DNA of 64,000 nt, from the NCBI GenBank assembly GCA_023414875.1, contig JAEZMV010000015.1, positions 124,001 to 188,000 of the forward strand, written 5' to 3'. Below, in pieces: positions 35,027 to 44,363 of this stretch. The DNA is from Bacillota bacterium (lineage in GTDB: Bacteria; Bacillota; Clostridia; Lachnospirales; Lachnospiraceae). Position 1 is the stretch's first letter. Every line of letters starts with the position of its first letter. The translations under genes and the position numbers were made by a program. The notes beneath the pieces were generated by a model that saw nothing but the letters and a program-made list of their open reading frames with translations, did not search any database and was not told where the DNA came from.

Positions 35027-35635
35027 CTATAGCAGCTTTTCAATCTGCTTGATCGACTTATTATCCAGGATTCCACCTGTAAGCGCATTGCTGATAAAGA
35101 TATCTATTTCTTTTTTTCTATTACTCTTTTGTATGAGAACAAGTATGTTCAAAATATCCATTAAAATAAGTTTACGCATGGTTTCTCTCATTTCTTCTAT
35201 ATGAATTGAGGTGAGTTTTTCTGCAATGATATCGTTAAATTTTGCCGTACTTGTTACAATACGATTTAAAGATTGAATACATTGGCGAATTGTTATCGGT
35301 TTTTCATCATTTAATATTAATAAATACTCATCAATTGTATTCATTAGCTTATTCTCTCTATCCCATCTCGCATTTTCTGCGATAAGCATGACTCCTATGT
35401 TTCTTTGATATGAGTTGTCACTCTTAAGTTTACTACAAAAGATATCCCAATACGGATAGACATCATCAAAAAATTGTGATCGGTATTGAAGCATTAATAA
35501 GGAATGATATCGAAGCATATCCTCCTTCTCCGATAACCATTCAACAAGCTGAGATAAATCCTCTTTACTTAGTGATTTAGATCTCTCCTCTAAATCTTTT
35601 TTTTCAATAGAAAGTAAGTCTTCCATGGTAACCAT
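35027..35635 (-). CDS. HEAT-repeat-like helical protein of unknown function
   Basis: A 202-residue cytosolic protein made of alpha-helical pairs, for example MLRYHSLLMLQYRSQFF, QRNIGVMLIAENARWDRENK, ITIRQCIQSLNRIVTSTAKF and MRETMRKLILMDILNILVLI, a pattern like HEAT repeats used for protein binding. I recognise no named family. GGAGG lies 7 nt before ATG 35635. It is a single gene and appears coding, from its ribosome site and open length. Confidence 0.6.
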   Translation of the reverse strand: MVTMEDLLSIEKKDLEERSKSLSKEDLSQLVEWLSEKEDMLRYHSLLMLQYRSQFFDDVYPYWDIFCSKLKSDNSYQRNIGVMLIAENARWDRENKLMNTIDEYLLILNDEKPITIRQCIQSLNRIVTSTAKFNDIIAEKLTSIHIEEMRETMRKLILMDILNILVLIQKSNRKKEIDIFISNALTGGILDNKSIKQIEKLL

Positions 35636-35762
35636 CTTAACACCTCCCGTGATACATTTATTTCGTCGGTTTATTATTAATATTTCGATCCTATTCTATA
35701 TATATTTAGACCCATTATTCCGTCTATTTAAGTATATCTATTTATAATAAAATTATCAAGTG

Positions 35763-35812
35763 ATACCATAAAAATAAGACAGTAAACATACCATAAAAAT
35801 AAGACAGTAAAC
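35763..35812. repeat. Perfect 25-bp tandem duplication
   Basis: Two identical adjacent copies of a 25-bp unit beginning ATACCATAAAAATAAG (35763-35787 and 35788-35812). The second copy supplies the 3' arm and T-rich tail of the terminator of the monooxygenase gene, read on the minus strand. Confidence 0.9.
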
Positions 35813-35828
35813 TTATGAAGCTTTACTG
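35805..35828 (-). terminator. Terminator of the nitronate monooxygenase gene
   Basis: CAGTAAA (35805-35811) pairs with TTTACTG (35822-35828); on the minus strand it is followed by TCTTATTTTTATGG. It begins 29 nt after the stop. Confidence 0.7.
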
Positions 35829-35856
35829 CCTTTCCTATGGCACTCTATAAATTAGA

Positions 35857-36912
35857 CTAGTATACCAATTCGTCAAAGATTGCTTTCACGGTTGTCATTT
35901 CCTTCAGCCGATGAACATTATCTCCACAGAAAATTAAGCCTTCATCAACCTTTCCTTCCACTGCATTGATTAATGCTTTTGTAATACAATAAGGTGTATC
36001 TTTCGGATTACAGTGTTCCAGGCAGTTGAAGCATTTTGTAACAGCTATTCTGCCATCACCTACTGTCCTCAAAAACGAATTCATGATAGCTCGACCCGGC
36101 ATACCAACAGGACTGATTACAATCTTAATATCCTCTTCTTTGGCAGTTAAGTATGCATTCTTATATTCCTGGCTAGCATCGCATTCTTCAGTAACTACAA
36201 AGCGTGTAGAAATCTGTACACCCTCTGCCCCTAATTCCATTGCATGCTTAATATCCTTCTGGCCGAAGACACCTCCGGCAATTACAACCGGTATTGATTT
36301 TTGATATTTCTTCTCGTATTCCTTCTTACATTCAATAATGCCCTTCATCTCGGTATCATAATCAAGCTCCTTGATATGATCCAACTGCTCCTTAGTAAAT
36401 CCCAGATGTCCACCGGCTCTTGGACCTTCAATAACGATAAAGTCTGCCGTTGTGTTGTATTTTTTATCCCACATTTTCAGAATTACGGAGGCTGCCCTGA
36501 TACTGGACACAATCGGTGCAATTTTGGTTTTAAAGCCCTTCACAAGTTCAGGTAATGAAATAGGAAGACCGGCTCCTGATATGATAACATCAGCACCACC
36601 CTCGCAGGCTGCTTTTACATAACGGTCGAATTGCTTTGTGGCTACCATGATATTCACACCAACAATACCACCCTGAGCCAGGGCTTTCGCCAAGCTTAAG
36701 TGCTTTTTAATTGCATACAAATTACTTTCAATCTGATGTTTATAAAAATCAGGTTCATCATATCCGATTTGAGCCGTCGATAGAATGCCGATACCGCCTT
36801 CTTTAGCTACAGCTCCAGCTAATTTTGACCTGCTTACCCCTACACCCATTCCACCTTGTATAATTGGAATTCTTGCTATTAAATCTCCGATAATTAAAGG
36901 CTTCATCTTCAT
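35857..36912 (-). CDS. Nitronate monooxygenase family flavoprotein
   Basis: A 351-residue TIM-barrel FMN enzyme. The N-terminal ARIPIIQGGMGVGVSRSKLA, the GADVIISGAGLPISLP block, EGPRAGGHLG and GVQISTRFVVTEE are characteristic of the family that oxidises alkyl nitronates and of the related enoyl-ACP reductase FabK. Against FabK are the length and the C-terminal CFNCLEHCNPKDTPYC cysteine cluster. The physiological substrate in anaerobes is unknown. ATG 36912 has AGGAG 8 nt upstream. Single gene. Confidence 0.8.
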   Translation of the reverse strand: MKMKPLIIGDLIARIPIIQGGMGVGVSRSKLAGAVAKEGGIGILSTAQIGYDEPDFYKHQIESNLYAIKKHLSLAKALAQGGIVGVNIMVATKQFDRYVKAACEGGADVIISGAGLPISLPELVKGFKTKIAPIVSSIRAASVILKMWDKKYNTTADFIVIEGPRAGGHLGFTKEQLDHIKELDYDTEMKGIIECKKEYEKKYQKSIPVVIAGGVFGQKDIKHAMELGAEGVQISTRFVVTEECDASQEYKNAYLTAKEEDIKIVISPVGMPGRAIMNSFLRTVGDGRIAVTKCFNCLEHCNPKDTPYCITKALINAVEGKVDEGLIFCGDNVHRLKEMTTVKAIFDELVY

Positions 36913-37236
36913 CTCATTCTCTCCTATCAATTCGTAATACTCATTAACTTATCTATCCTTCTATATTACTTTGATAATCAAACTATTAGATATTTAATAT
37001 CCGGTGCTTTCCACCGGTATAGGTTCATTATATAGTAAATAAGGAGTTATTGTCAATATGTTGTAGTATATTTTTCTATTTAATGTAGTTTTTATTACTA
37101 TATGACTATTTTCATGTAATTAATATCGTAGTATTCAAATAATGAGTTAAATACCAATAAGCATATCTCAATCATAATGACTGCATTCTCATTATAATAT
37201 ATTTCATATAATATTTTATATAAAAAGATAAAAATA

Positions 37237-37300
37237 GCTCTAAATCAAATATTGGGAGCATTCTCAGATAAATCATATCCCAACACTGTTGATATAGAGC
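37237..37300. repeat. Imperfect hairpin element of about 64-66 bp
   Basis: GCTCTAAATCAA (37237-37248) pairs with TTGATATAGAGC (37289-37300), 11 of 12, and the stem continues through ATTGGGA / TCCCAA. On the minus strand it is 107 nt past rubrerythrin and ends in TATTTTTATC, so it may be its terminator. The ends resemble IS-type terminal repeats. The 494-bp gap 36913-37406 shows nothing else. Confidence 0.55.
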
Positions 37301-37406
37301 CAAAAAAGAATTTATTATCAATAGCTGCGTCTCTTGTTCATAATCGCTACTATAGAATACTTTCTTTTCTACTTAAAATTAAATAATTCATTACATTGTA
37401 TGCTTT

Positions 37407-38003
37407 CTACTCAGTATAAGGTGCCATTGTAAGCCGTATAAAATATCCCTGGTCATGATGACAGACCGGGCATACCTTCGGAGCTTCTTTTCCCCAATGC
37501 ACATGACCGCAATGAAGGCACATCCAGCCGATTTCCACATCTGATACATATAATTTATTTTCTTCTAATAACTCGGCAAAGCGTGCAAACCTGTCTCCAT
37601 GAGTTTTTTCAATTGCTGCTATCATATGAAACGAAGCCGCTATTTTATTAAAACCCTCTTCCTTAGCGATATCTCCAAAATTCTTATATACCGGATCATA
37701 TTCCTCATATTCATTATGCTGGGCAGACCGTAATAGTTGGGCTAGATCGTCATGAATATCTACCGGATATGCTCCATCTACATGAATATTCTCACCAGCT
37801 AATTCCTTTAAGTAATTATAATAGATTTCTGCATGTTCTTTTTCCTGATCTGCAGTAAATCGAAAAATCGCTTCTATTACATGCTGATGTTCTTTTTTCG
37901 CCTGTGAAGCACCAAAAGTATATCGATTTCTTGCTTGACTTTCGCCAGCAAAGGCTCTCATTAAATTATCTTTCGTTTGACTATTATTAAAATCTACTGC
38001 CAT
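37407..38003 (-). CDS. rbr: Rubrerythrin
   Basis: A 198-residue non-haem iron peroxidase that reduces H2O2 using rubredoxin-type electrons. A four-helix diiron domain contains FAGESQARNRY, EKEHAEIYYNYL and IAAIEKTHGDRF with the Glu/His ligands. A C-terminal rubredoxin-like domain binds one iron with CLHCGH and CPVC. The length matches the family. AGGTTCGG precedes the ATG. It lies 102 nt downstream of the Crp/Fnr-like gene on the same strand, which suggests a common oxidative-stress response. Confidence 0.96.
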   Translation of the reverse strand: MAVDFNNSQTKDNLMRAFAGESQARNRYTFGASQAKKEHQHVIEAIFRFTADQEKEHAEIYYNYLKELAGENIHVDGAYPVDIHDDLAQLLRSAQHNEYEEYDPVYKNFGDIAKEEGFNKIAASFHMIAAIEKTHGDRFARFAELLEENKLYVSDVEIGWMCLHCGHVHWGKEAPKVCPVCHHDQGYFIRLTMAPYTE

Positions 38004-38104
38004 AACCGAACCTCCATTTATTTATTCGGTTAAAGTATAACCATTTTCTGAAATAGTATCAGCAGATTCTCATAAAATTTAAAATTAATATTAATATTAT
38101 TCAT

Positions 38105-38806
38105 TTAAACCATCAAGGAATCCGGTTCAATAATTAAGATTGTTTTATTATTAAGGGAACGAATGATACCTTCGTTCTCAAGCTGTCCAAGCTTACGGCT
38201 TACTGTTTCTCTAGCGATTCCCAGATAATTTGCTATCCCTTCTCTGCTAAGTGGTAACTGTATGCGAATACCTTCCTTCCCTTTTGTTCCATATTTCTCA
38301 GCAAATTCTAACAGTAATCCGCCTATTCTATTATCTACATTCCTAACACCCATCCCCTGCATCGCATTTTCCAACCGTATCATTCGTTCTCCGAGCTCAA
38401 CAATGATTTTTATTGCTATATCAGGATATTGATACAACAGCTTCTGGAATTGTGCCTTTGATAACGTACAGGTTTTCACCGACTGTAGTGCTTCCACCGA
38501 ATATGATGCTGATTTATCACTAAATAGATTCTGTTCTCCAAAAAAATCACCATTCGTAAACACATACAAAATTTGTTCTCTACCGTCCAGTGTATTTTTA
38601 AATGCCTTTGCACTTCCCTCATGCATAATTACAATTGATTCCATTTTATCACCATCGGTCAAAATTCTTTCGCCCTTTTTATATTCACGATGAGATATAA
38701 TTTCTGCAATTTTCTGTACTTCCTCCTGGTTCAGTGATGAAAAAATAGGAACCTTACGTATACATAATTCATTATTACAATGTCCGCAATGACATAATTC
38801 CTTCAT
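38105..38806 (-). CDS. Crp/Fnr-family transcriptional regulator with N-terminal cysteines
   Basis: A 233-residue protein. A cysteine cluster at 5, 7, 10 and 15 (CHCGHCNNELC) resembles the Fe-S site of FNR. A cyclic-nucleotide-type effector domain follows, with GDFFGEQNLFSD, then a winged HTH whose helix reads ARETVSRKL (R199, E200, S203, R204). R/E/R match CRP contacts and E/S/R match FNR contacts. AGGAG precedes the ATG. The pairing with rubrerythrin suggests redox sensing; cAMP use is unlikely in this group. It is also the best candidate for the palindrome at 34928. Confidence 0.85.
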   Translation of the reverse strand: MKELCHCGHCNNELCIRKVPIFSSLNQEEVQKIAEIISHREYKKGERILTDGDKMESIVIMHEGSAKAFKNTLDGREQILYVFTNGDFFGEQNLFSDKSASYSVEALQSVKTCTLSKAQFQKLLYQYPDIAIKIIVELGERMIRLENAMQGMGVRNVDNRIGGLLLEFAEKYGTKGKEGIRIQLPLSREGIANYLGIARETVSRKLGQLENEGIIRSLNNKTILIIEPDSLMV

Positions 38807-39009
38807 AATTATCCGCTCCTCATATGTAACTAATATCAGTCACAGGTGTTTCAATCTATTGTAATATTTCTAAATATCCCTGTCAATATTTCAGGAACTT
38901 CCTTATGGAATTATTACTCCTTGACATATTCTTATCTATTAAATGACAATTTTCACACTTTATAACAAGCATTGACTATACGCGGTTTTCATAGCAATAA
39001 ATAAAACAA

Positions 39010-39087
39010 GACAGATATCATCTGATATACTCCTCCTCGTAAAATAAAGTACTCTCTACAAGAGAAATATAACATCTGATATCTGCC
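39010..39087 (-). terminator. Terminator of V-ATPase operon 1
   Basis: GACAGATATCA (39010-39020) pairs with TGATATCTGCC (39077-39087); inner bases extend the stem and a T-rich tail follows on the minus strand. It lies 48 nt past the ntpD stop, within the 328-bp gap 38807-39134. Confidence 0.6.
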
Positions 39088-39134
39088 TCCTAGAATATTT
39101 GAATTAAATAATATTACGCTATGATAGATAATAT

Positions 39135-39812
39135 TTATACTTCAAAATTGTTCTGATAACGCTCCTTATACTGATGGGCTTGTTCCAGCATCATATCCTT
39201 CACCTTCATCAGACGGATCTGGGTACTACGCTCATTTTCATCCAGTTTCATTTTTATAAACTTAATGTTTTCTCTCATTTCCGGAATCATTACATGTTCA
39301 AGAGCATTCACGCGTCGTCTGGTTTTCTCTATCTCCGCAGCCATCAGCTGACAGGACTTTTCAATTTCCGCCAGTCGGAGCATTTCAGGAAGGATATCCT
39401 GTAATGATTTCACCGCATCATCTAAATCACTGGAGGTAAATGCAAAACCATACGGATAAATATCATTCTCATCCGGTGTCTTCGTTTTGTACTCAAATTC
39501 CGGAATCTCAACGCTCATGACATTTCGTTTTCTTGCTTCAAGAAAAACTTCCTGCCTGGGTGCCATTAAGGATACATTTAATACTTCCTCCTGCATTGCT
39601 GATCTGGCAAGAACGAAGTTTTTATTAGCCGTTTGAATTCCTTTTTCCACTTTTTCACGGAGGGTTTTATTTTCTCTAACCAAATCTAGGAACTGACGCA
39701 TAAGCTCATCCCGTTTATCTTTTAACAGCTTATGACCACGGGTTGCGGTAGCCAGTTTCTTCTTCAGTTTGGTTAACTCCATTCGTGTCGGATTAACATG
39801 TGCCTTAGCCAA
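39135..39812 (-). CDS. ntpD: V-type ATPase subunit D, operon 1
   Basis: A 225-residue protein, almost all coiled coil, that forms the central rotor shaft. The N-terminal NPTRMELTKLKKKLATATRGHKLLKDKRDEL and the C-terminal KTRRRVNALEHVMIPEMRENIKFI are family hallmarks. The start seems to be TTG 39812, with AGGGGGTG 8 nt upstream, just after the ntpB stop. It is the last gene of the operon, in the order G-I-K-E-C-F-A-B-D. Confidence 0.94.
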   Translation of the reverse strand: MAKAHVNPTRMELTKLKKKLATATRGHKLLKDKRDELMRQFLDLVRENKTLREKVEKGIQTANKNFVLARSAMQEEVLNVSLMAPRQEVFLEARKRNVMSVEIPEFEYKTKTPDENDIYPYGFAFTSSDLDDAVKSLQDILPEMLRLAEIEKSCQLMAAEIEKTRRRVNALEHVMIPEMRENIKFIKMKLDENERSTQIRLMKVKDMMLEQAHQYKERYQNNFEV

Positions 39813-39826
39813 AATGAAGCACCCCC

Positions 39827-41200
39827 TTAGAATTTACCATAATACTGATCAAGGAGCTCGTCTTTAATTCTCTTAAGCTCTGTTCTAGGTAAGATGGATA
39901 ACAGCTTCCAGCCGAGATTCAAGGTATCCTCAATATCACGATTGGTATTGTAACCCTGAGAAACATATTCCTGTTCGAAAGCATCTGCGAACTTAGCATA
40001 CAGCTTGTCGATATCCGTTAATGCAGCTTCACCAAGAACTACCATTAATTCCTTTGCTTCCTTACCTCTTGCATAGGCAGCAAAGATCTGATTCATGGTA
40101 TTGGCATGATCGGCTCTGGTCTTATCTGCACCGATACCTTTATCCTTCAAACGGGATAAGGAAGGTAATACGTCAATTGGAGGTTGTGCTCCCTGACGAT
40201 ATAAATCACGGCTTAAAATAATCTGACCTTCAGTAATGTATCCGGTTAAGTCAGGAATCGGATGCGTCTTATCATCCTCAGGCATGGTTAAAATAGGAAT
40301 CATTGTAATACTTCCTGCTCTTCCCTTTTTACGTCCTGCACGCTCATATAATGTTGCCAAGTCCGTATACATATAACCGGGATAACCACGACGACCCGGT
40401 ACTTCTTTACGAGCGGCGGATACCTCACGTAAGGAGTCCGCGTAATTAGTAATATCGGTAAGAATTACAAGTACATGCATATCCTTTTCAAAGGCTAAAT
40501 ATTCAGCAGCGGTTAATGCCATACGAGGAGTGGAGATACGCTCTACTGCAGGATCATTTGCCAGATTTACAAACATGACAGTACGATCTATCGCACCGGT
40601 TGCACGAAAGCTCTCAGTAAAGAAATTCGCCTCCTCGAACGTAATACCCATAGCAGCAAATACAACGGCAAAGTTTTCTGTCGTACCGCGAACCTTAGCC
40701 TGACGTGCTATCTGTGCTGCTAATTCCGCATGAGGAAGACCACTGGCAGAAAAAATCGGGAGTTTCTGTCCACGAACCAAGGTATTTAATCCATCGATTG
40801 CGGATACACCGGTCTGAATAAATTCCTGAGGATAGTTTCTTGCTGCAGGATTCATCGGTAAACCTGCGATATCCAAACGTTTTTCTGGAAGAATTTCCGG
40901 ACCGTTATCGATCGGACGTCCAAGACCGTCAAATACACGGCTCAACATATCCTCGGATACTCCAAGTTCCATACTTCTTCCAAGAAAACGAACCTTACTG
41001 TTGGAAAGATTAATTCCTGCTGAACTTTCGAACAGCTGAACCAATGCATTTCCTTTATCAATTTCGAGTACTCTACAACGGCGTTTTTCTCCGTTTGCCA
41101 GTTCTATCTCACCGAGTTCGTCAAATGCTACGTTTTCTACTCCTTGTACTAACATCAGAGGACCTGCTACCTCTTGTATGGTTCTATATTCCTTTGGCAT
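39827..41200 (-). CDS. ntpB: V-type ATPase subunit B (non-catalytic), operon 1
   Basis: A 457-residue regulatory subunit of the V1 head. It has the family sequences KLPIFSASGLPHAELAAQIARQ, VVFAAMGITFEEANFF, RISTPRMALTAAEYLAFE and SRLKDKGIGADKTRADH, and lacks a true P-loop Lys at the A-type position. Its ATG overlaps the ntpA stop as TAATG, so translation is coupled. It forms the A3B3 hexamer with ntpA. Confidence 0.97.
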   Translation of the reverse strand: MPKEYRTIQEVAGPLMLVQGVENVAFDELGEIELANGEKRRCRVLEIDKGNALVQLFESSAGINLSNSKVRFLGRSMELGVSEDMLSRVFDGLGRPIDNGPEILPEKRLDIAGLPMNPAARNYPQEFIQTGVSAIDGLNTLVRGQKLPIFSASGLPHAELAAQIARQAKVRGTTENFAVVFAAMGITFEEANFFTESFRATGAIDRTVMFVNLANDPAVERISTPRMALTAAEYLAFEKDMHVLVILTDITNYADSLREVSAARKEVPGRRGYPGYMYTDLATLYERAGRKKGRAGSITMIPILTMPEDDKTHPIPDLTGYITEGQIILSRDLYRQGAQPPIDVLPSLSRLKDKGIGADKTRADHANTMNQIFAAYARGKEAKELMVVLGEAALTDIDKLYAKFADAFEQEYVSQGYNTNRDIEDTLNLGWKLLSILPRTELKRIKDELLDQYYGKF

Positions 41201-42963
41201 TAGGCTTCCTCCTTCTGTAATAGAGCATCAATTTCTTTATGAATTGTTTGGATTATAGTATCATATTCCTGTTGTACCTTATCCTTGGAAATATACTTAA
41301 ATCGACCAATTCTTTCTCTAACCGGTAATTTAACTAAAGCTTCTATAGATACTCCATTTTTTAATCCCTCAAGTGCAATATCATAATAGCTTAATACCAG
41401 CTCCATCATAAGGTATTGCTTACTTAGGTCAGTATAGGTATCAACCTCATGGAACGCATCCTGGTGCAGGAAGTCCTCACGAATGGATCTTGCTGCCTCC
41501 AGCTTAAGACGGTCCGGAGCGGATAATGCATCCATACCAACCAATTTTACGATCTCTTCGAGCTCGGCTTCATCATTTAACATACGCATCATACGAGCTC
41601 GTAGGTCCATCCATTTTTCATTTACGGTTGTATTGAACCAATTACCCAAATTATATAGTGAGTAGCTGGTTAACCAGTTAATTGCAGGGAAATGTCTACG
41701 GTAAGCAAGGTTTGCATCCAGACCCCAGAACACCTTTACGATACGAAGAGTTGCCTGAGATACCGGTTCTGAGATATCTCCACCGGGAGGAGATACTGCA
41801 CCGATTGCTGAAAGCGTACCCTCTCTTCCGTCTTTTCCAAGTGAAATTACACGACCGGCTCTTTCATAGAACTGAGCCAAACGGCTTCCCAGATATGCAG
41901 GATAACCTTCTTCACCTGGCATCTCCTCCAAACGTCCGGACATTTCACGTAGAGCCTCCGCCCAACGGGAAGTTGAGTCAGCCATAAGTGCAACGGAGTA
42001 GCCCATATCACGGAAGTATTCTGCTATCGTTATACCTACATAGATGGAAGCCTCGCGGGCTGCAACGGGCATATCAGAGGTATTTGCTATTAACACTGTA
42101 CGTTCCATTAAGGATTTACCGGTCTTAGGATCCTTTAATTCCGGGAACTCATTTAATACGTCAGTCATTTCGTTACCACGCTCACCGCAGCCGATATATA
42201 CTACGATATCTGCTTCTGCCCACTTTGCCAGCTGATGCTGAACAACTGTTTTACCACTTCCAAAAGGTCCGGGAACTGCCGCAACACCGCCCTTAGCAAT
42301 CGGGAAGAGGGTATCAATAACTCTTTGACCGGTGACTAACGGTTTATCCGGTGAAAGTTTTTGTTTATAAGGTCTGCCGACACGTACCGGCCATTTTTGC
42401 ATTAAAGTAATATCCTCAGTTGTACCATCCGCCTTTTCGACTACAGCGATGGTATCGGTCACGGTAAATTCACCACCCTGGATTGATTTCAAGGTACCTT
42501 GGATACCGTAGGGTATCATTATTTTCTGAACGACTATCTCAGTTTCCTGAACAGTACCAATAATATCACCTGGTTCAACGGTTATACCTGCAGCTACCGA
42601 GGGTTCAAAAATCCATTTGGAACCTCTTTTTAACGGAGGAATTTCAACACCACGGGTTAAATTCGTTCCGGTTGCTTCCATAATATCAACCAAAGGACGT
42701 TGGATTCCATCAAAAATACTTCCGATTAATCCAGGTCCCAATTCTACGTTTAGTGGTGTACCGGTTGATTCCACTGGCTCACCGGGTCCAAGTCCGGAGG
42801 TTTCCTCGTATACCTGAATGGAAGCCTGGTCGCCATGGATTTCAATTATCTCACCGATCAGTCTTTGCTCGCTTACACGAACAACGTCAAACATATTGGC
42901 GTCTCGCATACCTTCTGCTACAACCAACGGACCGGCAACTTTCTTAATAGTGCCTTTGCTCAT
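41200..42963 (-). CDS. ntpA: V-type ATPase catalytic subunit A, operon 1
   Basis: A 587-residue catalytic subunit. The P-loop is GPFGSGKT, followed by IGCGERGNEMTDVL, the LMADSTSRWAEALREMSGRLEEMPGEEGYPAYLGSRL block and SPPGGDISEPVSQ. An ~80-residue bulge domain typical of V/A-types is present after the barrel. ATG 42963 is preceded by GGAGG, which itself forms the preceding in-frame ATG codon; that longer start is rejected. The canonical P-loop contrasts with the variant in operon 2. Confidence 0.97.
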   Translation of the reverse strand: MSKGTIKKVAGPLVVAEGMRDANMFDVVRVSEQRLIGEIIEIHGDQASIQVYEETSGLGPGEPVESTGTPLNVELGPGLIGSIFDGIQRPLVDIMEATGTNLTRGVEIPPLKRGSKWIFEPSVAAGITVEPGDIIGTVQETEIVVQKIMIPYGIQGTLKSIQGGEFTVTDTIAVVEKADGTTEDITLMQKWPVRVGRPYKQKLSPDKPLVTGQRVIDTLFPIAKGGVAAVPGPFGSGKTVVQHQLAKWAEADIVVYIGCGERGNEMTDVLNEFPELKDPKTGKSLMERTVLIANTSDMPVAAREASIYVGITIAEYFRDMGYSVALMADSTSRWAEALREMSGRLEEMPGEEGYPAYLGSRLAQFYERAGRVISLGKDGREGTLSAIGAVSPPGGDISEPVSQATLRIVKVFWGLDANLAYRRHFPAINWLTSYSLYNLGNWFNTTVNEKWMDLRARMMRMLNDEAELEEIVKLVGMDALSAPDRLKLEAARSIREDFLHQDAFHEVDTYTDLSKQYLMMELVLSYYDIALEGLKNGVSIEALVKLPVRERIGRFKYISKDKVQQEYDTIIQTIHKEIDALLQKEEA

Positions 42964-43056
42964 AATAACCTCCATTTGCTTGCTAGAAAGCTGTAATTTC
43001 TCAACTAATATAATTTCACTTAGGAATTATCAGTTGGAATTTATCTATCCGCATTT

Positions 43057-43380
43057 CTAGTTATCATTATTAAATATAATATCTGAGCCTACCGCCCGCT
43101 CTACGGATTTCTTTACATTTCTTATACCCTTGCCGGTATTGCCGGAAACTCCCGGGATAGGTATAATAGCAGGTAAATAATCTGCCGTATAACGATCAAT
43201 CTCATTCTCCAGTTCTGCCTGCAGGCTTTCTGTTATATATACTACAGCATAGTTGCCTTCCGATAAGGTTTTTAATATTTTTCCTGCCTCATCTCGATCC
43301 TCTACGGGATAAGTATCAAGTCCTAATGCTGCAAAACCGTAAATACTGTCACGGTCACCAAGAACAGCAACCTTATACAT
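43057..43380 (-). CDS. ntpF: V-type ATPase subunit F, operon 1
   Basis: A 107-residue protein of the Rossmann-like subunit F family: VAVLGDRDSIYGFAALGLDTYPV, NYAVVYITESL, and the C-terminal GNTGKGIRNVKKSVERAVG. Its start overlaps the ntpC stop by 8 nt. It binds subunit D in the rotor stalk. Confidence 0.9.
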   Translation of the reverse strand: MYKVAVLGDRDSIYGFAALGLDTYPVEDRDEAGKILKTLSEGNYAVVYITESLQAELENEIDRYTADYLPAIIPIPGVSGNTGKGIRNVKKSVERAVGSDIIFNNDN

Positions 43381-44341
43381 ACATTTCCCTCAATCTTTCC
43401 CGGATAGATTCATCCGCTATGTTGTTCCTTTTACCGGAAAGTAGAATTCTTACTGTTTTGATTTCATTTTCCCTTGCTAATACATAAGCAGCTAAAGGAG
43501 ATAATGTAAAAGAATTATATTTCTGCGGACGTATATGCTTCATGATTAAATTATCACACCAACGCTCAAAAGCAGATGAGGATTCTTTAAGAGCATTTAT
43601 AGCGTCTGCATATACAGTGACCGAAAGATAATCATAAATTGCTTCTTCCCCGGAAAGAGAAGCCAGAATCAGTGACTGAATATCCAGGGTATCGCATTTC
43701 ACCATAGCCCGTTCCATGAACTTTTTGCTTTTTCCGGTTTTATAACTTCGAATCGCGATATTGATATTAGAGGAAGCCACTAAAAGTTCTGCATATTCTG
43801 ATAATAAATCATTGCCTGAGGATTTTCCTTTTTCATAAGTTAACTCCAAGGCTGCTTTATCAATAATAACGTCACATAACTGACTATCTCCTGTATGGAG
43901 TTGAACCTGATATGCTTCCTCAGCGCATTCTCTCATGTGCTCCGGTAGTATTGAAAAATCATGTTCTTTCACGGAATTGTAAATTAGCTCAGGTTTTATG
44001 GTACCATGAGTAATATATATATTCTTGATATTTGTACCGGTATAAACCTGCTTAATAGCCGCTTTTAGATTATGGAAATCATTTTTATATAAAAATGTAT
44101 TAAACTCCGACATATCCTCTACTAATTCACGCATTAACTCCCAGGTTTTTTCACGTTCGGCTGTAATGAACTGCTCTGCATTTTCTTCTCCGGATTTTCC
44201 CCAGCCTTTGTCAGACAGCAAACGTAAGCATTCCTTTTCACTCTTACAATTCATAAGCTGATCGAGATCCGATTTACTAAGTAACGTTAATTCTTTTGAT
44301 CGAATTCGTGCAACTGCATAAGTGTATTGCGTATCAGCCAT
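43373..44341 (-). CDS. ntpC: V-type ATPase subunit C, operon 1
   Basis: A 322-residue helical protein of the AC39 family that connects the rotor to the membrane ring. It carries TYAVARIRSKELTLLSKSDLDQL, YKNDFHNLKAAIKQVY and the C-terminal PLAAYVLARENEIKTVRILLSGK. ATG 44341 has AGAGGTGAT upstream; the 30-codon extension is rejected. The gene lies between E and F. Confidence 0.93.
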   Translation of the reverse strand: MADTQYTYAVARIRSKELTLLSKSDLDQLMNCKSEKECLRLLSDKGWGKSGEENAEQFITAEREKTWELMRELVEDMSEFNTFLYKNDFHNLKAAIKQVYTGTNIKNIYITHGTIKPELIYNSVKEHDFSILPEHMRECAEEAYQVQLHTGDSQLCDVIIDKAALELTYEKGKSSGNDLLSEYAELLVASSNINIAIRSYKTGKSKKFMERAMVKCDTLDIQSLILASLSGEEAIYDYLSVTVYADAINALKESSSAFERWCDNLIMKHIRPQKYNSFTLSPLAAYVLARENEIKTVRILLSGKRNNIADESIRERLREMYV

Positions 44342-44363
44342 GTCATCACCTCTCTTTGGACTG

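Noticed and set aside
35857..36912. FabK (enoyl-ACP reductase) instead of nitronate monooxygenase
   Set aside because: Too long and with a C-terminal cysteine cluster not typical of FabK, and no fatty-acid genes are nearby.
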